From contig NZ_JAKRGB010000009.1 in NCBI RefSeq assembly GCF_022347725.1, positions 140,229 through 204,228 of the forward strand: 64,000 bases of DNA, written 5' to 3'. The first letter of the stretch is position 1; every line of letters starts with the position of its first letter. This stretch comes from Ruegeria sp. Ofav3-42. Lineage in GTDB: Bacteria > Pseudomonadota > Alphaproteobacteria > Rhodobacterales > Rhodobacteraceae. A program made the position numbers and the translations under genes. The notes under the pieces are model-generated. The model had not been told where the DNA came from, ran no database searches, and saw only the letters and a program-made list of their open reading frames with translations. Positions 43,395 to 52,268 of the stretch are shown in pieces.

Positions 43395-45884
43395 ATGAGT
43401 CGAATGGCTACACCGCAGGTTACGCAATTGAAAATCACAGGCATGTCCTGCGCGTCCTGTGTGGGACGGGCGGAAACTGCTTTGCGCTCCGTCCCGGGAG
43501 TGACCGATGCATCGGTCAATTTCGCGACGGAAACTGCGCAGGTCACGCATTCGGGGCCTGTCAGTGCTCTGACCGAAGCCCTTGCAGACGCCGGGTATCC
43601 GGCGGCGAACACGCAGACGACATTGCAAATCGGCGGGATGAACTGCGCCTCGTGCGTGGCAAAGATCGAAAAAGCGCTGACCGCGGACCCCGCTGTCGTC
43701 GATGCGAAGGTCAACTTTGCCACCGAAAGTGCGGTTGTAACGTACATCGACGGTGCCACTGACCCGCTGAAACTGGCAGAACTGTCCGATCAGGCCGGAT
43801 ACCCGGCGCGGGTGGCAGATGGCGCTGCCGATGATCAAGCGGATCATGCCAAAACCGAAGAGGCGCACGCCCTGACCCGCGCGACAATTTTTGCTGCGGT
43901 TCTTGCCCTGCCTGTGTTCATTCTGGAAATGGGCGGGCATATGATCCCGGCCTTCCACCACTGGGTTCATGCCACGATCGGCACCCAGACCAGCTATCTG
44001 ATCCAATTCGCGCTGACCTCGGTCATTCTGTTTGGCCCGGGACGCGTGTTCTACCTCCAAGGTATTCCTTCACTGTTGCGCGGATCGCCTGACATGAATG
44101 CGCTGGTCGCACTGGGAACCGGAGCAGCGTACCTGTTTTCCCTGATCGCTACCTTTGCGCCGCAAATTCTGCCGCACGGAAGCGCCAATGTGTATTACGA
44201 GGCTGCATCCGTCATCGTAGTCCTCATCCTTCTGGGTCGCGTCATGGAGGCGCGCGCCAAAGGCCGCACCGGGGCCGCAATCCGCAAACTGGTCGGGCTG
44301 CAGCCCAAAACGGCGTGGGTCGAGCAGGACGGCACATTCATTGACCGCCCGATCGCCGACATTGTCGTGGGAGATGTTCTGCAAATCCGCCCGGGTGAGC
44401 GCGTTCCAGTGGATGCCGAGGTGCTGGACGGCACATCTTATGTGGATGAAAGCATGATCACCGGGGAACCTGTACCCGTTGGCAAGTCGCCCTCGGATCA
44501 GGTTGTTGGTGGCACCGTGAACGGCACGGGCGCGTTGCGTGTCCGTGCGACACGCGTTGGGGCAGACACTGTTCTGGCGCAGGTCATTCACATGGTCGAA
44601 CAGGCGCAAGGGGCCAAGCTGCCGATCCAGGGACTGGTCGACCGGATCACCGCAAAGTTCGTCCCGGCGGTGATTGTCGTGGCCTTGCTGACCATCGCTG
44701 TATGGTTGATCTTTGGCCCGGCCCCGGCCTTGCCTTTAGCGCTGGTCACTGGCGTCTCGGTCCTGATTATCGCCTGCCCTTGCGCCATGGGCCTGGCCAC
44801 GCCGACTTCGATCATGGTGGGAACCGGCCGCGCGGCAGAGTTGGGAGTGCTATTCCGAAAAGGTGACGCCTTGCAGCAATTACAACAGGCCGAGGTTGTT
44901 GCACTGGACAAGACTGGAACGCTGACTCTGGGACGACCAGAATTGGAGCACGTGACCACGACAAACGGGTTTGACCACGATGATGTTCTACGTCTGGCGG
45001 CCGCGGTCGAGGCGCGCTCGGAGCACCCGATTGCCACGGCAATCACTCGCGCAGGGCCGGCAGAGCTACCCGAGTTGTCAAATTTTGAATCGCTAACCGG
45101 GTTGGGTGTTCGTGCCGTGGTCGAGGGGCGCAAAGTCCTGATCGGATCACCCCGGTTGATGGAACAAAACGGCGTAGACCTGATAGATCTGTCTGCCGAG
45201 GCCGACCAACGCGCAGCCGAAGGCGCAACCCCATTGTTCGTCGCGATCGATTGTCAGGCCGCGGCGATGCTAGCAGTCTCCGATCCAATCAAACCCGGCA
45301 CGGAACAGGCGCTGGAACGCTTGCACGCAATGGGACTGACGCTGGCAATGGTAACTGGTGACAATACCCGAACGGCGCAGGCTCTGGCCGACAAGCTGGG
45401 CATCGACCATGTCACGGCAGAGGTACTGCCAGATGGCAAGCTGGCCGCGATCAACGCTTTGCGCGAACAGTTTGGTACGCTTGCCTTTGTCGGGGATGGC
45501 ATAAACGACGCCCCGGCGTTGGCGGCAGCGGATATCGGTGTCGCAATCGGAACCGGAACCGACGTGGCAATTGAGACCGCCGATGTCGTTCTGATGTCCG
45601 GCGATTTGCGCGGCGTGGCTAACGCGGTGGAAATCAGCCGCAAGACCATGCGCAACATCAAGCAGAACCTCGGCTGGGCCTTTGGCTACAATATCCTGCT
45701 GATCCCGGTTGCGGCCGGTGTCCTGTACCCCTTTAGTGGGCACCTGCTGTCTCCGGCCCTTGCCGCCGGAGCGATGGCCTTATCGAGCGTCTTCGTCGTC
45801 TCGAACGCACTGCGTTTGCGTCGTGTCCGTGCGACCCTGCCTGAAAGCACTGAAGAACACTCAATCCGAACGGTGACGTCATGA
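43395..45884 (+). CDS. copA: Copper-exporting P1B-type ATPase
   Basis: This 829-residue protein has two N-terminal heavy-metal-associated domains (GMSCASCVGR and GMNCASCVAK), membrane segments from about residue 160, MTGEPVPV in the actuator region, CPC in the transmembrane metal site (IACPCAMGLATPT), DKTGT as phosphorylation site, and GDGINDAPALAAADIG in the hinge. It exports Cu(I) from the cytoplasm using ATP. Start choice is between ATG 43395 and ATG 43404. The stop overlaps the cueR start (ATGA). Confidence 0.92.
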   Translation: MSRMATPQVTQLKITGMSCASCVGRAETALRSVPGVTDASVNFATETAQVTHSGPVSALTEALADAGYPAANTQTTLQIGGMNCASCVAKIEKALTADPAVVDAKVNFATESAVVTYIDGATDPLKLAELSDQAGYPARVADGAADDQADHAKTEEAHALTRATIFAAVLALPVFILEMGGHMIPAFHHWVHATIGTQTSYLIQFALTSVILFGPGRVFYLQGIPSLLRGSPDMNALVALGTGAAYLFSLIATFAPQILPHGSANVYYEAASVIVVLILLGRVMEARAKGRTGAAIRKLVGLQPKTAWVEQDGTFIDRPIADIVVGDVLQIRPGERVPVDAEVLDGTSYVDESMITGEPVPVGKSPSDQVVGGTVNGTGALRVRATRVGADTVLAQVIHMVEQAQGAKLPIQGLVDRITAKFVPAVIVVALLTIAVWLIFGPAPALPLALVTGVSVLIIACPCAMGLATPTSIMVGTGRAAELGVLFRKGDALQQLQQAEVVALDKTGTLTLGRPELEHVTTTNGFDHDDVLRLAAAVEARSEHPIATAITRAGPAELPELSNFESLTGLGVRAVVEGRKVLIGSPRLMEQNGVDLIDLSAEADQRAAEGATPLFVAIDCQAAAMLAVSDPIKPGTEQALERLHAMGLTLAMVTGDNTRTAQALADKLGIDHVTAEVLPDGKLAAINALREQFGTLAFVGDGINDAPALAAADIGVAIGTGTDVAIETADVVLMSGDLRGVANAVEISRKTMRNIKQNLGWAFGYNILLIPVAAGVLYPFSGHLLSPALAAGAMALSSVFVVSNALRLRRVRATLPESTEEHSIRTVTS

Positions 45885-46270
45885 ATATCGGAGATGTGGC
45901 AACCCAGACCGGCCTGCCAGCCAAGACCATCCGCTACTATGAGGATATCGGACTGGTTAAGCCGCTGCGCGATGACAATGGCTATCGCAGATTCCGCAGT
46001 CAGGATGTGCACAAGCTGAATTTTCTGGGTCGGGCACGCGCGCTGGGATTTACCATCGAAGATTGCCGTACCCTGATGGCGCTTTACGAGGATGAGACCC
46101 GCGCCAGTGCCGATGTCAAAAAGGTCGCCCGTGCCCATATGGCACAGATCGAGGCCAAGATCGCTGATCTGAACGCGATGCGGGACACGCTCGGCCATCT
46201 GATCGACGCTTGCGCGGGGGATGACCGGCCTGATTGTCCGATCCTGCAGGATTTGGGCGGCCAGGCGTGA
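45881..46270 (+). CDS. cueR: Cu(I)-responsive MerR-family regulator
   Basis: A 129-residue protein: HTH MNIGDVATQTGLPAKTIRYYEDIGLVKPLRDDNGYRRF, a long dimerisation helix, and the C-terminal metal loop CAGDDRPDC, which has the Cys-X7-Cys of CueR (C112/C120 type). It overlaps copA by four bases and should activate the promoter at 43343 on copper binding. Confidence 0.9.
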   Translation: MNIGDVATQTGLPAKTIRYYEDIGLVKPLRDDNGYRRFRSQDVHKLNFLGRARALGFTIEDCRTLMALYEDETRASADVKKVARAHMAQIEAKIADLNAMRDTLGHLIDACAGDDRPDCPILQDLGGQA

Positions 46271-46367
46271 CGCGGGGTTGCCCTTTGGGCGCAGCTTTGC
46301 TTTGTCTCTGCTAAACATTCCGGCCTGCTGAACCAGATGGGCGCCGGACAGCAGAGAGGATCACCAA

Positions 46368-47240
46368 ATGGCAAAAGTTGCTTTCCTTGGCCTGGGCGTC
46401 ATGGGCTATCCCATGGCTGGCCATCTAAAGGCCGCGGGTCACGAAGTCACTGTGTACAACCGTACCGCCGCCAAGGCCGAAGCCTGGGTCGCTGAACACG
46501 GTGGCGCTATGGCGACCACGCCGTGCGAGGCTGCCAAAGGGGCTGAGTTCGTCATGGCTTGTGTTGGCAATGACGACGACCTGCGCATGGTCTGCACAAG
46601 TGAAGACGGTGCATTCCACGGCATGTCCGACGGCGCGGTCTTTGTCGATCACACGACTGTTTCCGCCAAGGTGACCAATGAACTTTACGAAGCCGGAAAA
46701 GAAGCTGGCATCGCGCTCGTGGACGCCCCGATCTCGGGTGGGCAGGCAGGGGCAGAGAATGGCGTTCTGTCGATCATGTGTGGCGGGGATCAGGCAGCCT
46801 ATGACGCAGCCGAACCGGCCATGCAGGTCTATTCCAAAATCTGCCGCCGTATCGGGGAAAGTGGCGCTGGCCAGTTAACCAAGATGTGCAACCAGATTGC
46901 CATTGCCGGTCTGGTACAGGGCCTCAGCGAAGCCTTGCACTTTGCCGAAAAAGCGGGGCTGGACGGGCGTTCCGTCGTCGAAGTGATCAGCCAGGGCGCG
47001 GCGGGCAGCTGGCAGATGGTCAACCGGTTTGAAACGATGCTCGACGATCATTTTGACCACGGGTTTGCTGTGGACTGGATGCGCAAGGATCTGGGTATCT
47101 GTCTGGATACGGCCAATGAAACCGGCGCCTCGCTGCCTGTCACTGCGTTGGTCGACCAGTTCTACAAGGACGTTCAGAAACTGGGCGGCGGGCGCTGGGA
47201 TACGTCTGCTCTTTTCAAACGCCTGCGCGCGCAGGACTAA
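46368..47240 (+). CDS. Beta-hydroxyacid dehydrogenase (3-hydroxyisobutyrate dehydrogenase family)
   Basis: A 290-residue NAD(P)-dependent enzyme: GLGVMGYPMAGHLKAAGH cofactor motif at the N-terminus, DAPISGGQAGAENG (substrate loop, residues about 117-130) and GAGQLTKMCNQ with the catalytic lysine (near 170). It oxidises or reduces a 3-hydroxy acid such as 3-hydroxyisobutyrate or tartronate semialdehyde. The fusion gene at 47253 starts 12 bases after its stop, so the two are co-transcribed and may work in one pathway. Confidence 0.83.
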   Translation: MAKVAFLGLGVMGYPMAGHLKAAGHEVTVYNRTAAKAEAWVAEHGGAMATTPCEAAKGAEFVMACVGNDDDLRMVCTSEDGAFHGMSDGAVFVDHTTVSAKVTNELYEAGKEAGIALVDAPISGGQAGAENGVLSIMCGGDQAAYDAAEPAMQVYSKICRRIGESGAGQLTKMCNQIAIAGLVQGLSEALHFAEKAGLDGRSVVEVISQGAAGSWQMVNRFETMLDDHFDHGFAVDWMRKDLGICLDTANETGASLPVTALVDQFYKDVQKLGGGRWDTSALFKRLRAQD

Positions 47241-47252
47241 GGTATCGGACAC

Positions 47253-50200
47253 ATGGCTGAACTGACGGATTTCTGGGCTCGTGCCCTGCGCACCCAGTGG
47301 GGGCTTGAGGCCAAATTGAGCCGGTTGGACGGCGAATATGACCTCAACTTTCTGGTCAAGGCCACCAATGGTCAGGACTATGTGCTCAAGGTGATGCGCG
47401 CAGGCTGCGAGGCAGAGTTCATTGACCTGCAGGTCAAGGCGCTGGAACACATCGCCGCAGAGGCACCCGGGCTGCCCTGCCCCGGTGTTATCGCGGATAT
47501 CAGTGGCGCGCTTCTGCCCGTAATCGCGGATCAGGACGGCCAGCCCCGGCTTGTTTGGCTGCTCGAATGCCTGCCCGGTCAATGCTATGCCAAGGCCGCA
47601 CCTAAATCCGAAGAACTGATCATGAAACTGGGCCGCGTTCTGGGCGCGACAGACCGGGCATTAGAGCGGTTTGCCCACATTGGGTTGCACCGCCCGGATT
47701 TCAAATGGGATCTGACGCAGGCGGGCTGGATCTCGGACAAGCTGGACGCCATCACCGATGCAGCGCGGCAGGCCCTGTTGTCAGAGATTTGCGCGGGTTT
47801 CGATGCTATCTCGGACCGACTGGCTGGCCTGCCGAAACAGGCGATCCACAACGACGCCAACGACTATAACATCTTGGTCGAGGGCGAGTTGGGGCAGCGC
47901 CAGACAGTCTCGGGTCTGATCGATTTGGGGGACATGTGCGCCGCTCCGCGCATCTGCGATCTGACGATTGCCGGCGCGTACATCGTTCTGGATCATCCCA
48001 AACCCGAGCGGGCGCTGACGGCGCTGGTCCGTGGCTATCACGCCGTAAACCGGTTGCGTGCTGACGAGGTTGATCTGATCTGGCCGCTGCTGCGGATGCG
48101 GTTGGCTGTGTCAGTGGTGAACTCGACCCTGATGGCGGCCGAGAATCCGGACGATCCGTATGTGACCATCAGCCAGGCCCCCGCCTGGCGGTTCCTTGAA
48201 AACGATACCGTCAATGGCGGCCTAATGCCCGCCCGGCTGCGGGCTGCCTGCGGATTGCCGGTGACGGGCGGAGCGGAACGCATCCACGCCTATCTGTCCG
48301 AGCATCGCGGTCAGTTCGCCGAGATGTTTGGTCAGGACCTGAGCGATGTACCGATGGGATCGTTGTCGGTCGAGAACTCGACCTGGCCTCAGAACCCGTT
48401 CCACATGCCGCTGGACGAAGCTGCGCGGGTGGGTGAGGAGTTCGGAGACGGCCTCTGGCTGGGTTACTACAACGAGCCACGTCTGATCTATGCCGAGCCT
48501 GCGTTTCGCAAAGGGCCTTGGAAGGCATCGGACCGGCGGACGGTACATCTGGCCGTGGACGTGTTCGCGCCGGCTGGAACCGTACTGCATGCGCCGATGA
48601 GCGGCCGGATCGAGGCCGTGGAAAACCGCAATTCACATCTGGACTATGGTGGGGTGGTGATCCTGCATCACGAAACACCGGAAGGAGACCCGTTCTACAC
48701 GCTCTACGGTCATTTGGACCCCGAGGTTTGTGACCGGTTGAAACCGGGTGATCCCGTGGCGCAAGGTGCCGCCTTTGCTCGGCTGGGAGATGCCACGCAA
48801 AACGGCGGCTGGGCCCCGCATGTGCACTTCCAACTGGCTCTGTCAACTGACGGCATGCAGAACGACTGGCCCGGTGTCGGCGACCCGGATGAGATGGAGC
48901 TGTGGCACGCCGTCTGCCCGAACCCTGCGGCCCTGCTGAACCTGCCCGACGACAAGGTATTCTATCGCCCGACCGAAAAACAGGCGATCCTGCAAGGGCG
49001 GCGTGACCATTTCGGCGGCAACCTCAGCCTCACTTACGACGATCCGGTCATGCTGGTACGCGGGTGGAAACACCACCTGTTCGACGAATGGGGCCGTCCA
49101 TATCTGGACGCCTATAATAACGTCCCGCATGTCGGCCACGCGCATCCGCGCATTCAGGCCGTAGCTGCGGACCAGTTGAAGCGGATGAATTCCAACACTC
49201 GCTACCTGCATCCGGCGCAGACGGCGTTCGCCGACAAGATACTGTCCAAGCTGCCCGACCATTTCGAGGTCTGCTTCTTCGTCAATTCTGGCACCGAGGC
49301 AAACGAACTTGCCCTGCGGCTGGCCCGGGCACATACCGGTGCAAACGGCATTGTGACACCCGATCACGGTTATCACGGCAATACGAACGCAGCAGTGGCA
49401 ATCTCGGCTTACAAGTTTAACAAGCCGGGCGGGATTGGTCAGGCCGATTGGGTCGAACTGGTTGAGGTCGCCGACGATTATCGCGGCTCATTCAAGCGCG
49501 ATGATACTGAACGAGCACAGAAATTCGCTGATCTGGTGGACCCTGCGATCGCCGCATTGCAAGACAAAGGTCAGAGGCTGGCCGGGTTCATTGCAGAGAC
49601 TTTCCCATCCGTCGGCGGTCAGATCATTCCGCCCATGGGATACTTGCCGGCCGTCTATGAGAAAATCCGCGCCGCAGGCGGTGTCTGTATTGCGGATGAA
49701 GTGCAAACCGGCCTCGGTCGCCTTGGCGATTACTATTTCGGCTTCGAACATCAGGGCGCGCTGCCGGATATTGTGGTTATGGGCAAGCCTATCGGTAACG
49801 GCCATCCGCTGGGCGTGCTGGTCACAACCAAAGCCATCGCAGAGAGCTTTGACAACGGAATCGAGTTCTTCTCGACCTTCGGCGGCTCGACCCTGTCCTG
49901 CCGGATCGGCAAAGAGGTTCTGGACATCGTCGATGACGAAGGCCTGCAGAACAATGCCCGCATCATGGGTGCACGGTTGATGGATGGGCTGCGTCAGGTC
50001 AACGCCGACTTTGGATGCGTCGGAGACGTGCGCGGCATGGGCCTGTTCCTGGGCGTGGAACTGATCAACCCCGATGGGTCTGAGGGCACCGAGATCTGCA
50101 AATACGTCAAGAACCGGATGCGGGATCACCGCATTCTGATCGGCAGCGAAGGACCAAAGGACAATACACTGAAAATTCGCCCCCCATTGACCATCGAAGC

Positions 50201-50318
50201 AGAAGATGTCGACATGATCCTATGGGCGCTTCGGGATGTGCTTTCCGAGGTTGGCGACCACACCCCTACTCCGGTCTGCGATCACGATCATCACCACGCG
50301 GGTTGTGGCTGCTGCTGA
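47253..50318 (+). CDS. Triple fusion: APH-type kinase, M23 peptidase-like domain, class III aminotransferase-like phospho-lyase
   Basis: The 1021-residue protein has three parts. Residues about 1-340 are a choline/hydroxylysine kinase-like APH domain (His199-Asn-Asp201, GLIDLGDMC at 221-229). Residues about 425-560 are an M23/LytM-like fold with His432, Asp436 and HVH 523-525. Residues about 585-1003 are a class III PLP enzyme with the PLP lysine in VMGKPIGNGHPLG (Lys845). The tail from about 1008 is CDHDHHHAGCGCC, rich in metal ligands. No signal peptide is seen. Phospho-lyases of this family act on phosphoethanolamine or 5-phosphohydroxylysine, so the kinase and lyase could act in sequence. 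A terminator follows. Confidence 0.8.
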   Translation: MAELTDFWARALRTQWGLEAKLSRLDGEYDLNFLVKATNGQDYVLKVMRAGCEAEFIDLQVKALEHIAAEAPGLPCPGVIADISGALLPVIADQDGQPRLVWLLECLPGQCYAKAAPKSEELIMKLGRVLGATDRALERFAHIGLHRPDFKWDLTQAGWISDKLDAITDAARQALLSEICAGFDAISDRLAGLPKQAIHNDANDYNILVEGELGQRQTVSGLIDLGDMCAAPRICDLTIAGAYIVLDHPKPERALTALVRGYHAVNRLRADEVDLIWPLLRMRLAVSVVNSTLMAAENPDDPYVTISQAPAWRFLENDTVNGGLMPARLRAACGLPVTGGAERIHAYLSEHRGQFAEMFGQDLSDVPMGSLSVENSTWPQNPFHMPLDEAARVGEEFGDGLWLGYYNEPRLIYAEPAFRKGPWKASDRRTVHLAVDVFAPAGTVLHAPMSGRIEAVENRNSHLDYGGVVILHHETPEGDPFYTLYGHLDPEVCDRLKPGDPVAQGAAFARLGDATQNGGWAPHVHFQLALSTDGMQNDWPGVGDPDEMELWHAVCPNPAALLNLPDDKVFYRPTEKQAILQGRRDHFGGNLSLTYDDPVMLVRGWKHHLFDEWGRPYLDAYNNVPHVGHAHPRIQAVAADQLKRMNSNTRYLHPAQTAFADKILSKLPDHFEVCFFVNSGTEANELALRLARAHTGANGIVTPDHGYHGNTNAAVAISAYKFNKPGGIGQADWVELVEVADDYRGSFKRDDTERAQKFADLVDPAIAALQDKGQRLAGFIAETFPSVGGQIIPPMGYLPAVYEKIRAAGGVCIADEVQTGLGRLGDYYFGFEHQGALPDIVVMGKPIGNGHPLGVLVTTKAIAESFDNGIEFFSTFGGSTLSCRIGKEVLDIVDDEGLQNNARIMGARLMDGLRQVNADFGCVGDVRGMGLFLGVELINPDGSEGTEICKYVKNRMRDHRILIGSEGPKDNTLKIRPPLTIEAEDVDMILWALRDVLSEVGDHTPTPVCDHDHHHAGCGCC

Positions 50319-50323
50319 GACGA

Positions 50324-50355
50324 CAAAACCCCGGCCCGAGGGAGCCGGGGTTTTG
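50324..50355. terminator. Rho-independent terminator between converging genes
   Basis: A 12-bp stem, CAAAACCCCGGC/GCCGGGGTTTTG, with an 8-base loop ends in T4 on the plus strand and in T4 on the minus strand. It serves the fusion gene and the hemP operon. Confidence 0.85.
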
Positions 50356-50370
50356 AAACCTGCTGGCTGC

Positions 50371-50847
50371 TCAATGCAGCACGGCAGACGGGGATTGATG
50401 ACCGGTCGTTGGCAAGGGCACCGAAGCGGTCATGCGGCGCAGCACCATGCCAAGCTCTTCGGACAGAGATGCCAAGGCTGGCGCATAATCCGGCCGCACG
50501 ATCAGCGAAGCCATCATCATGGCGTCTTCGCGCGCACCTTCCGAGGCTGCAGCGATCATTTGCGCAAAACAGTTCTCATCAGCGCCAAGGCAGGAACAGC
50601 CCAACCCATGTCGGATCAAAGGGCGGCGGCCATGGTTGGCGCAAAGCCCGCACAGACGATCCAGCGTCAGCATGGCTGCACGTCCCTGCTCCAGACCTAG
50701 CGCGATTTCGAAGTCACTGGCCGCATCTGCGCGCGCCTGGGTGCTTTCGCTCCACAAACGCAGATACATCACGGCACCGGCTTCGATCGGGCTGAGGTCG
50801 GACAGACGCCCGACAGCCGCCCCGCCGCGTGAGGGTCGCGTGCTCAT
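50371..50847 (-). CDS. Cysteine-containing hypothetical protein coupled to hemP
   Basis: A 158-residue protein that I do not recognise. It has a cluster of cysteines, CGLCANHGRRPLIRHGLGCSC then ENC (residues about 86-113), which could bind Fe-S or zinc. It starts at ATG 50847, overlapping the hemP stop (ATGA). Coupling to hemP suggests an iron- or haem-related role. Otherwise the protein is helical with no membrane segment. Confidence 0.6.
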   Translation of the reverse strand: MSTRPSRGGAAVGRLSDLSPIEAGAVMYLRLWSESTQARADAASDFEIALGLEQGRAAMLTLDRLCGLCANHGRRPLIRHGLGCSCLGADENCFAQMIAAASEGAREDAMMMASLIVRPDYAPALASLSEELGMVLRRMTASVPLPTTGHQSPSAVLH

Positions 50848-51011
50848 TTCGTCAGGATCAGCTTACCGGCGCGTGTGATACGCAGAGTGTAGAGTTGATC
50901 GCCCAACTCGATATGAGCCAGGTTGCCACCTTTGGTCAGGTCTTCCGCCTTGTGGGACGGTAGCATGGATACCGCGTAGGATTGGCTAGGATTCGGGTTC
51001 TGCACGTTCAT
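50844..51011 (-). CDS. hemP: Hemin uptake protein HemP
   Basis: A 55-residue protein, MNVQNPNPSQSYAVSMLPSH followed by KAEDLTKGGNLAHIELGDQL and YTLRITRAGKLILTK. The C-terminal YTLRITRAGKLILTK is the HemP signature. The start has GGAG eight bases upstream. HemP is linked to control of haem uptake genes in alpha- and betaproteobacteria. A TGA-N9-TCA palindrome lies upstream at 51116-51132, consistent with iron control. Confidence 0.85.
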   Translation of the reverse strand: MNVQNPNPSQSYAVSMLPSHKAEDLTKGGNLAHIELGDQLYTLRITRAGKLILTK

Positions 51012-51115
51012 CAGGACAACTCCAGTGGGTCTCGGGCGAAAGGCCTTAATCTGTTTGTGTTTTCGACGATCTGGCTGGCCCGAATTGGGTTGGCTGTGGT
51101 GGTCTTTGCGCTAAT

Positions 51116-51132
51116 CTGATTAATTTAGTCAG
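51116..51132. promoter_or_regulatory. Putative iron-responsive operator upstream of hemP
   Basis: CTGATTAATTTAGTCAG contains TGA-N9-TCA and matches 14 of 17 bases with the palindrome before the imelysin gene (7341-7357). It is about 105 bases before hemP and about 105 before gph. Confidence 0.6.
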
Positions 51133-51236
51133 GTATGTCAAGCCCTCTTCCTGCGACGCTCACCAAGTCACGTGATTGCGCTGAGAAATCAAGCACGTTA
51201 GGTCTGCCTCATGATTACCAACCTAAAGGGAACGCA

Positions 51237-51911
51237 ATGACAGCGACCATCATGTTCGATCTGGACGGAACCCTTGTAGACAGCCTTCCGGATATCGCTG
51301 CAGCCGCGAACAGGACTCTGCTGGATATCGGCATCTCCCCCTTGCCGGAAAAAACGATCAAGCAGTTTGTTGGTAACGGCCTGCCAAAACTGGTCGAACG
51401 CATGATCCGCCATCATGACCTGCCGATTGAGCGTCATGGGGAGCTTACCAAGCTGACCCTGGCCCATTACTCAGCTGCGTCCAGCGACAAAACGATTCCC
51501 TACCCTGGCGTCCCGAAGGCTCTGACTCAGCTGCGCGAAATGGGCTGCGTTCTGGGCGTTTGCACAAACAAGCCCGAGGCCCCGGCACGGCATGTTTTAG
51601 AGGCGTTGGACCTGTCTCACCACTTCGATGCGGTGTTTGGCGGTGATACGTTGGCCACGCGCAAACCCGACCCGGCACACCTGGAGGCCAGTTTTCATGC
51701 GGTCACGCCTTCCGGGCCACGGCTGTTTGTTGGAGACAGCGAGGTCGATGCGGAAACCGCACAGCGGGCAAATGTGCCTTTCCTGCTGTTTTCCGAAGGC
51801 TATCGAAAAACAGCAGTCACAGAAATCCCGCACATGTTCAGCTATGACGACACGCGAAAACTGCCCGCACTTGTCATCAAGGCAGTTCAGAGATTGGAAA
51901 CGGAGTCCTGA
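51237..51911 (+). CDS. gph: Phosphoglycolate phosphatase-like HAD hydrolase
   Basis: A 224-residue HAD protein: FDLDGTLVDS (nucleophile Asp and acid-base Asp, residues 7-16), CTNKPEAPA (motif II-like region with Thr), RKPDPAHLEA (motif III Lys) and VGDSEVDAETAQRANVPFLL (motif IV). This pattern fits phosphoglycolate phosphatase, which removes 2-phosphoglycolate. The ATG at 51237 is chosen over an upstream start because it gives the family start MTATIMFDLDGTL. Confidence 0.82.
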   Translation: MTATIMFDLDGTLVDSLPDIAAAANRTLLDIGISPLPEKTIKQFVGNGLPKLVERMIRHHDLPIERHGELTKLTLAHYSAASSDKTIPYPGVPKALTQLREMGCVLGVCTNKPEAPARHVLEALDLSHHFDAVFGGDTLATRKPDPAHLEASFHAVTPSGPRLFVGDSEVDAETAQRANVPFLLFSEGYRKTAVTEIPHMFSYDDTRKLPALVIKAVQRLETES

Positions 51912-51952
51912 GGGCCTTCGGAACGATCAAACCGTAAAGGGGAACCGGTTAT

Positions 51953-51990
51953 TGAGGGGCCGGCCGAGGGGGTAAGTAGCCAGCCCCTCA
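51953..51990 (+). terminator. Possible terminator after gph
   Basis: TGAGGGGC (51953-51960) pairs with GCCCCTCA (51983-51990) across a 22-base loop, 40 bases after the gph stop. There is no T-run, so support is weak. Confidence 0.35.
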
Positions 51991-52198
51991 TCGGGGAAAA
52001 GTGGTATTGTCCGCGGTAATTCCTTGGATGATTCAAAGTTAACGAAGCGCCCCAATTTTCGGAATTGGGGGATTCCCGTAGACCCAGCGAACCGATTGAA
52101 ATTGGGTTCATTTTTTTTGCCTTTTTGTTGTTTTTTGGCAAAAAACCGGTCAACACGCCTGGACAGCCGGGAAATTTCGGAAGCCTGCAGACGAAAAA
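51991..52198. other. Non-coding stretch with T-rich tract
   Basis: Between gph and livF lie a hairpin CCCCAATT/AATTGGGG (52050-52070) and a T-rich tract at about 52111-52139 with runs of 8, 5 and 6 T. No ORF is convincing. It may hold terminators or a small RNA. Confidence 0.4.
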
Positions 52199-52221
52199 GC
52201 GGGGTGGAAAATCCACCCCGC
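52199..52221 (-). terminator. Terminator of the liv operon
   Basis: A 10-bp stem, GCGGGGTGGA/TCCACCCCGC, with a 3-base loop is followed on the minus strand by TTTTT. It lies about 50 bases past the livF stop at 52269. Confidence 0.8.
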
Positions 52222-52268
52222 GTTTCTGCTTTCCAGAACTTCGTCCTAGATCGACCGCCCGTACGGGC

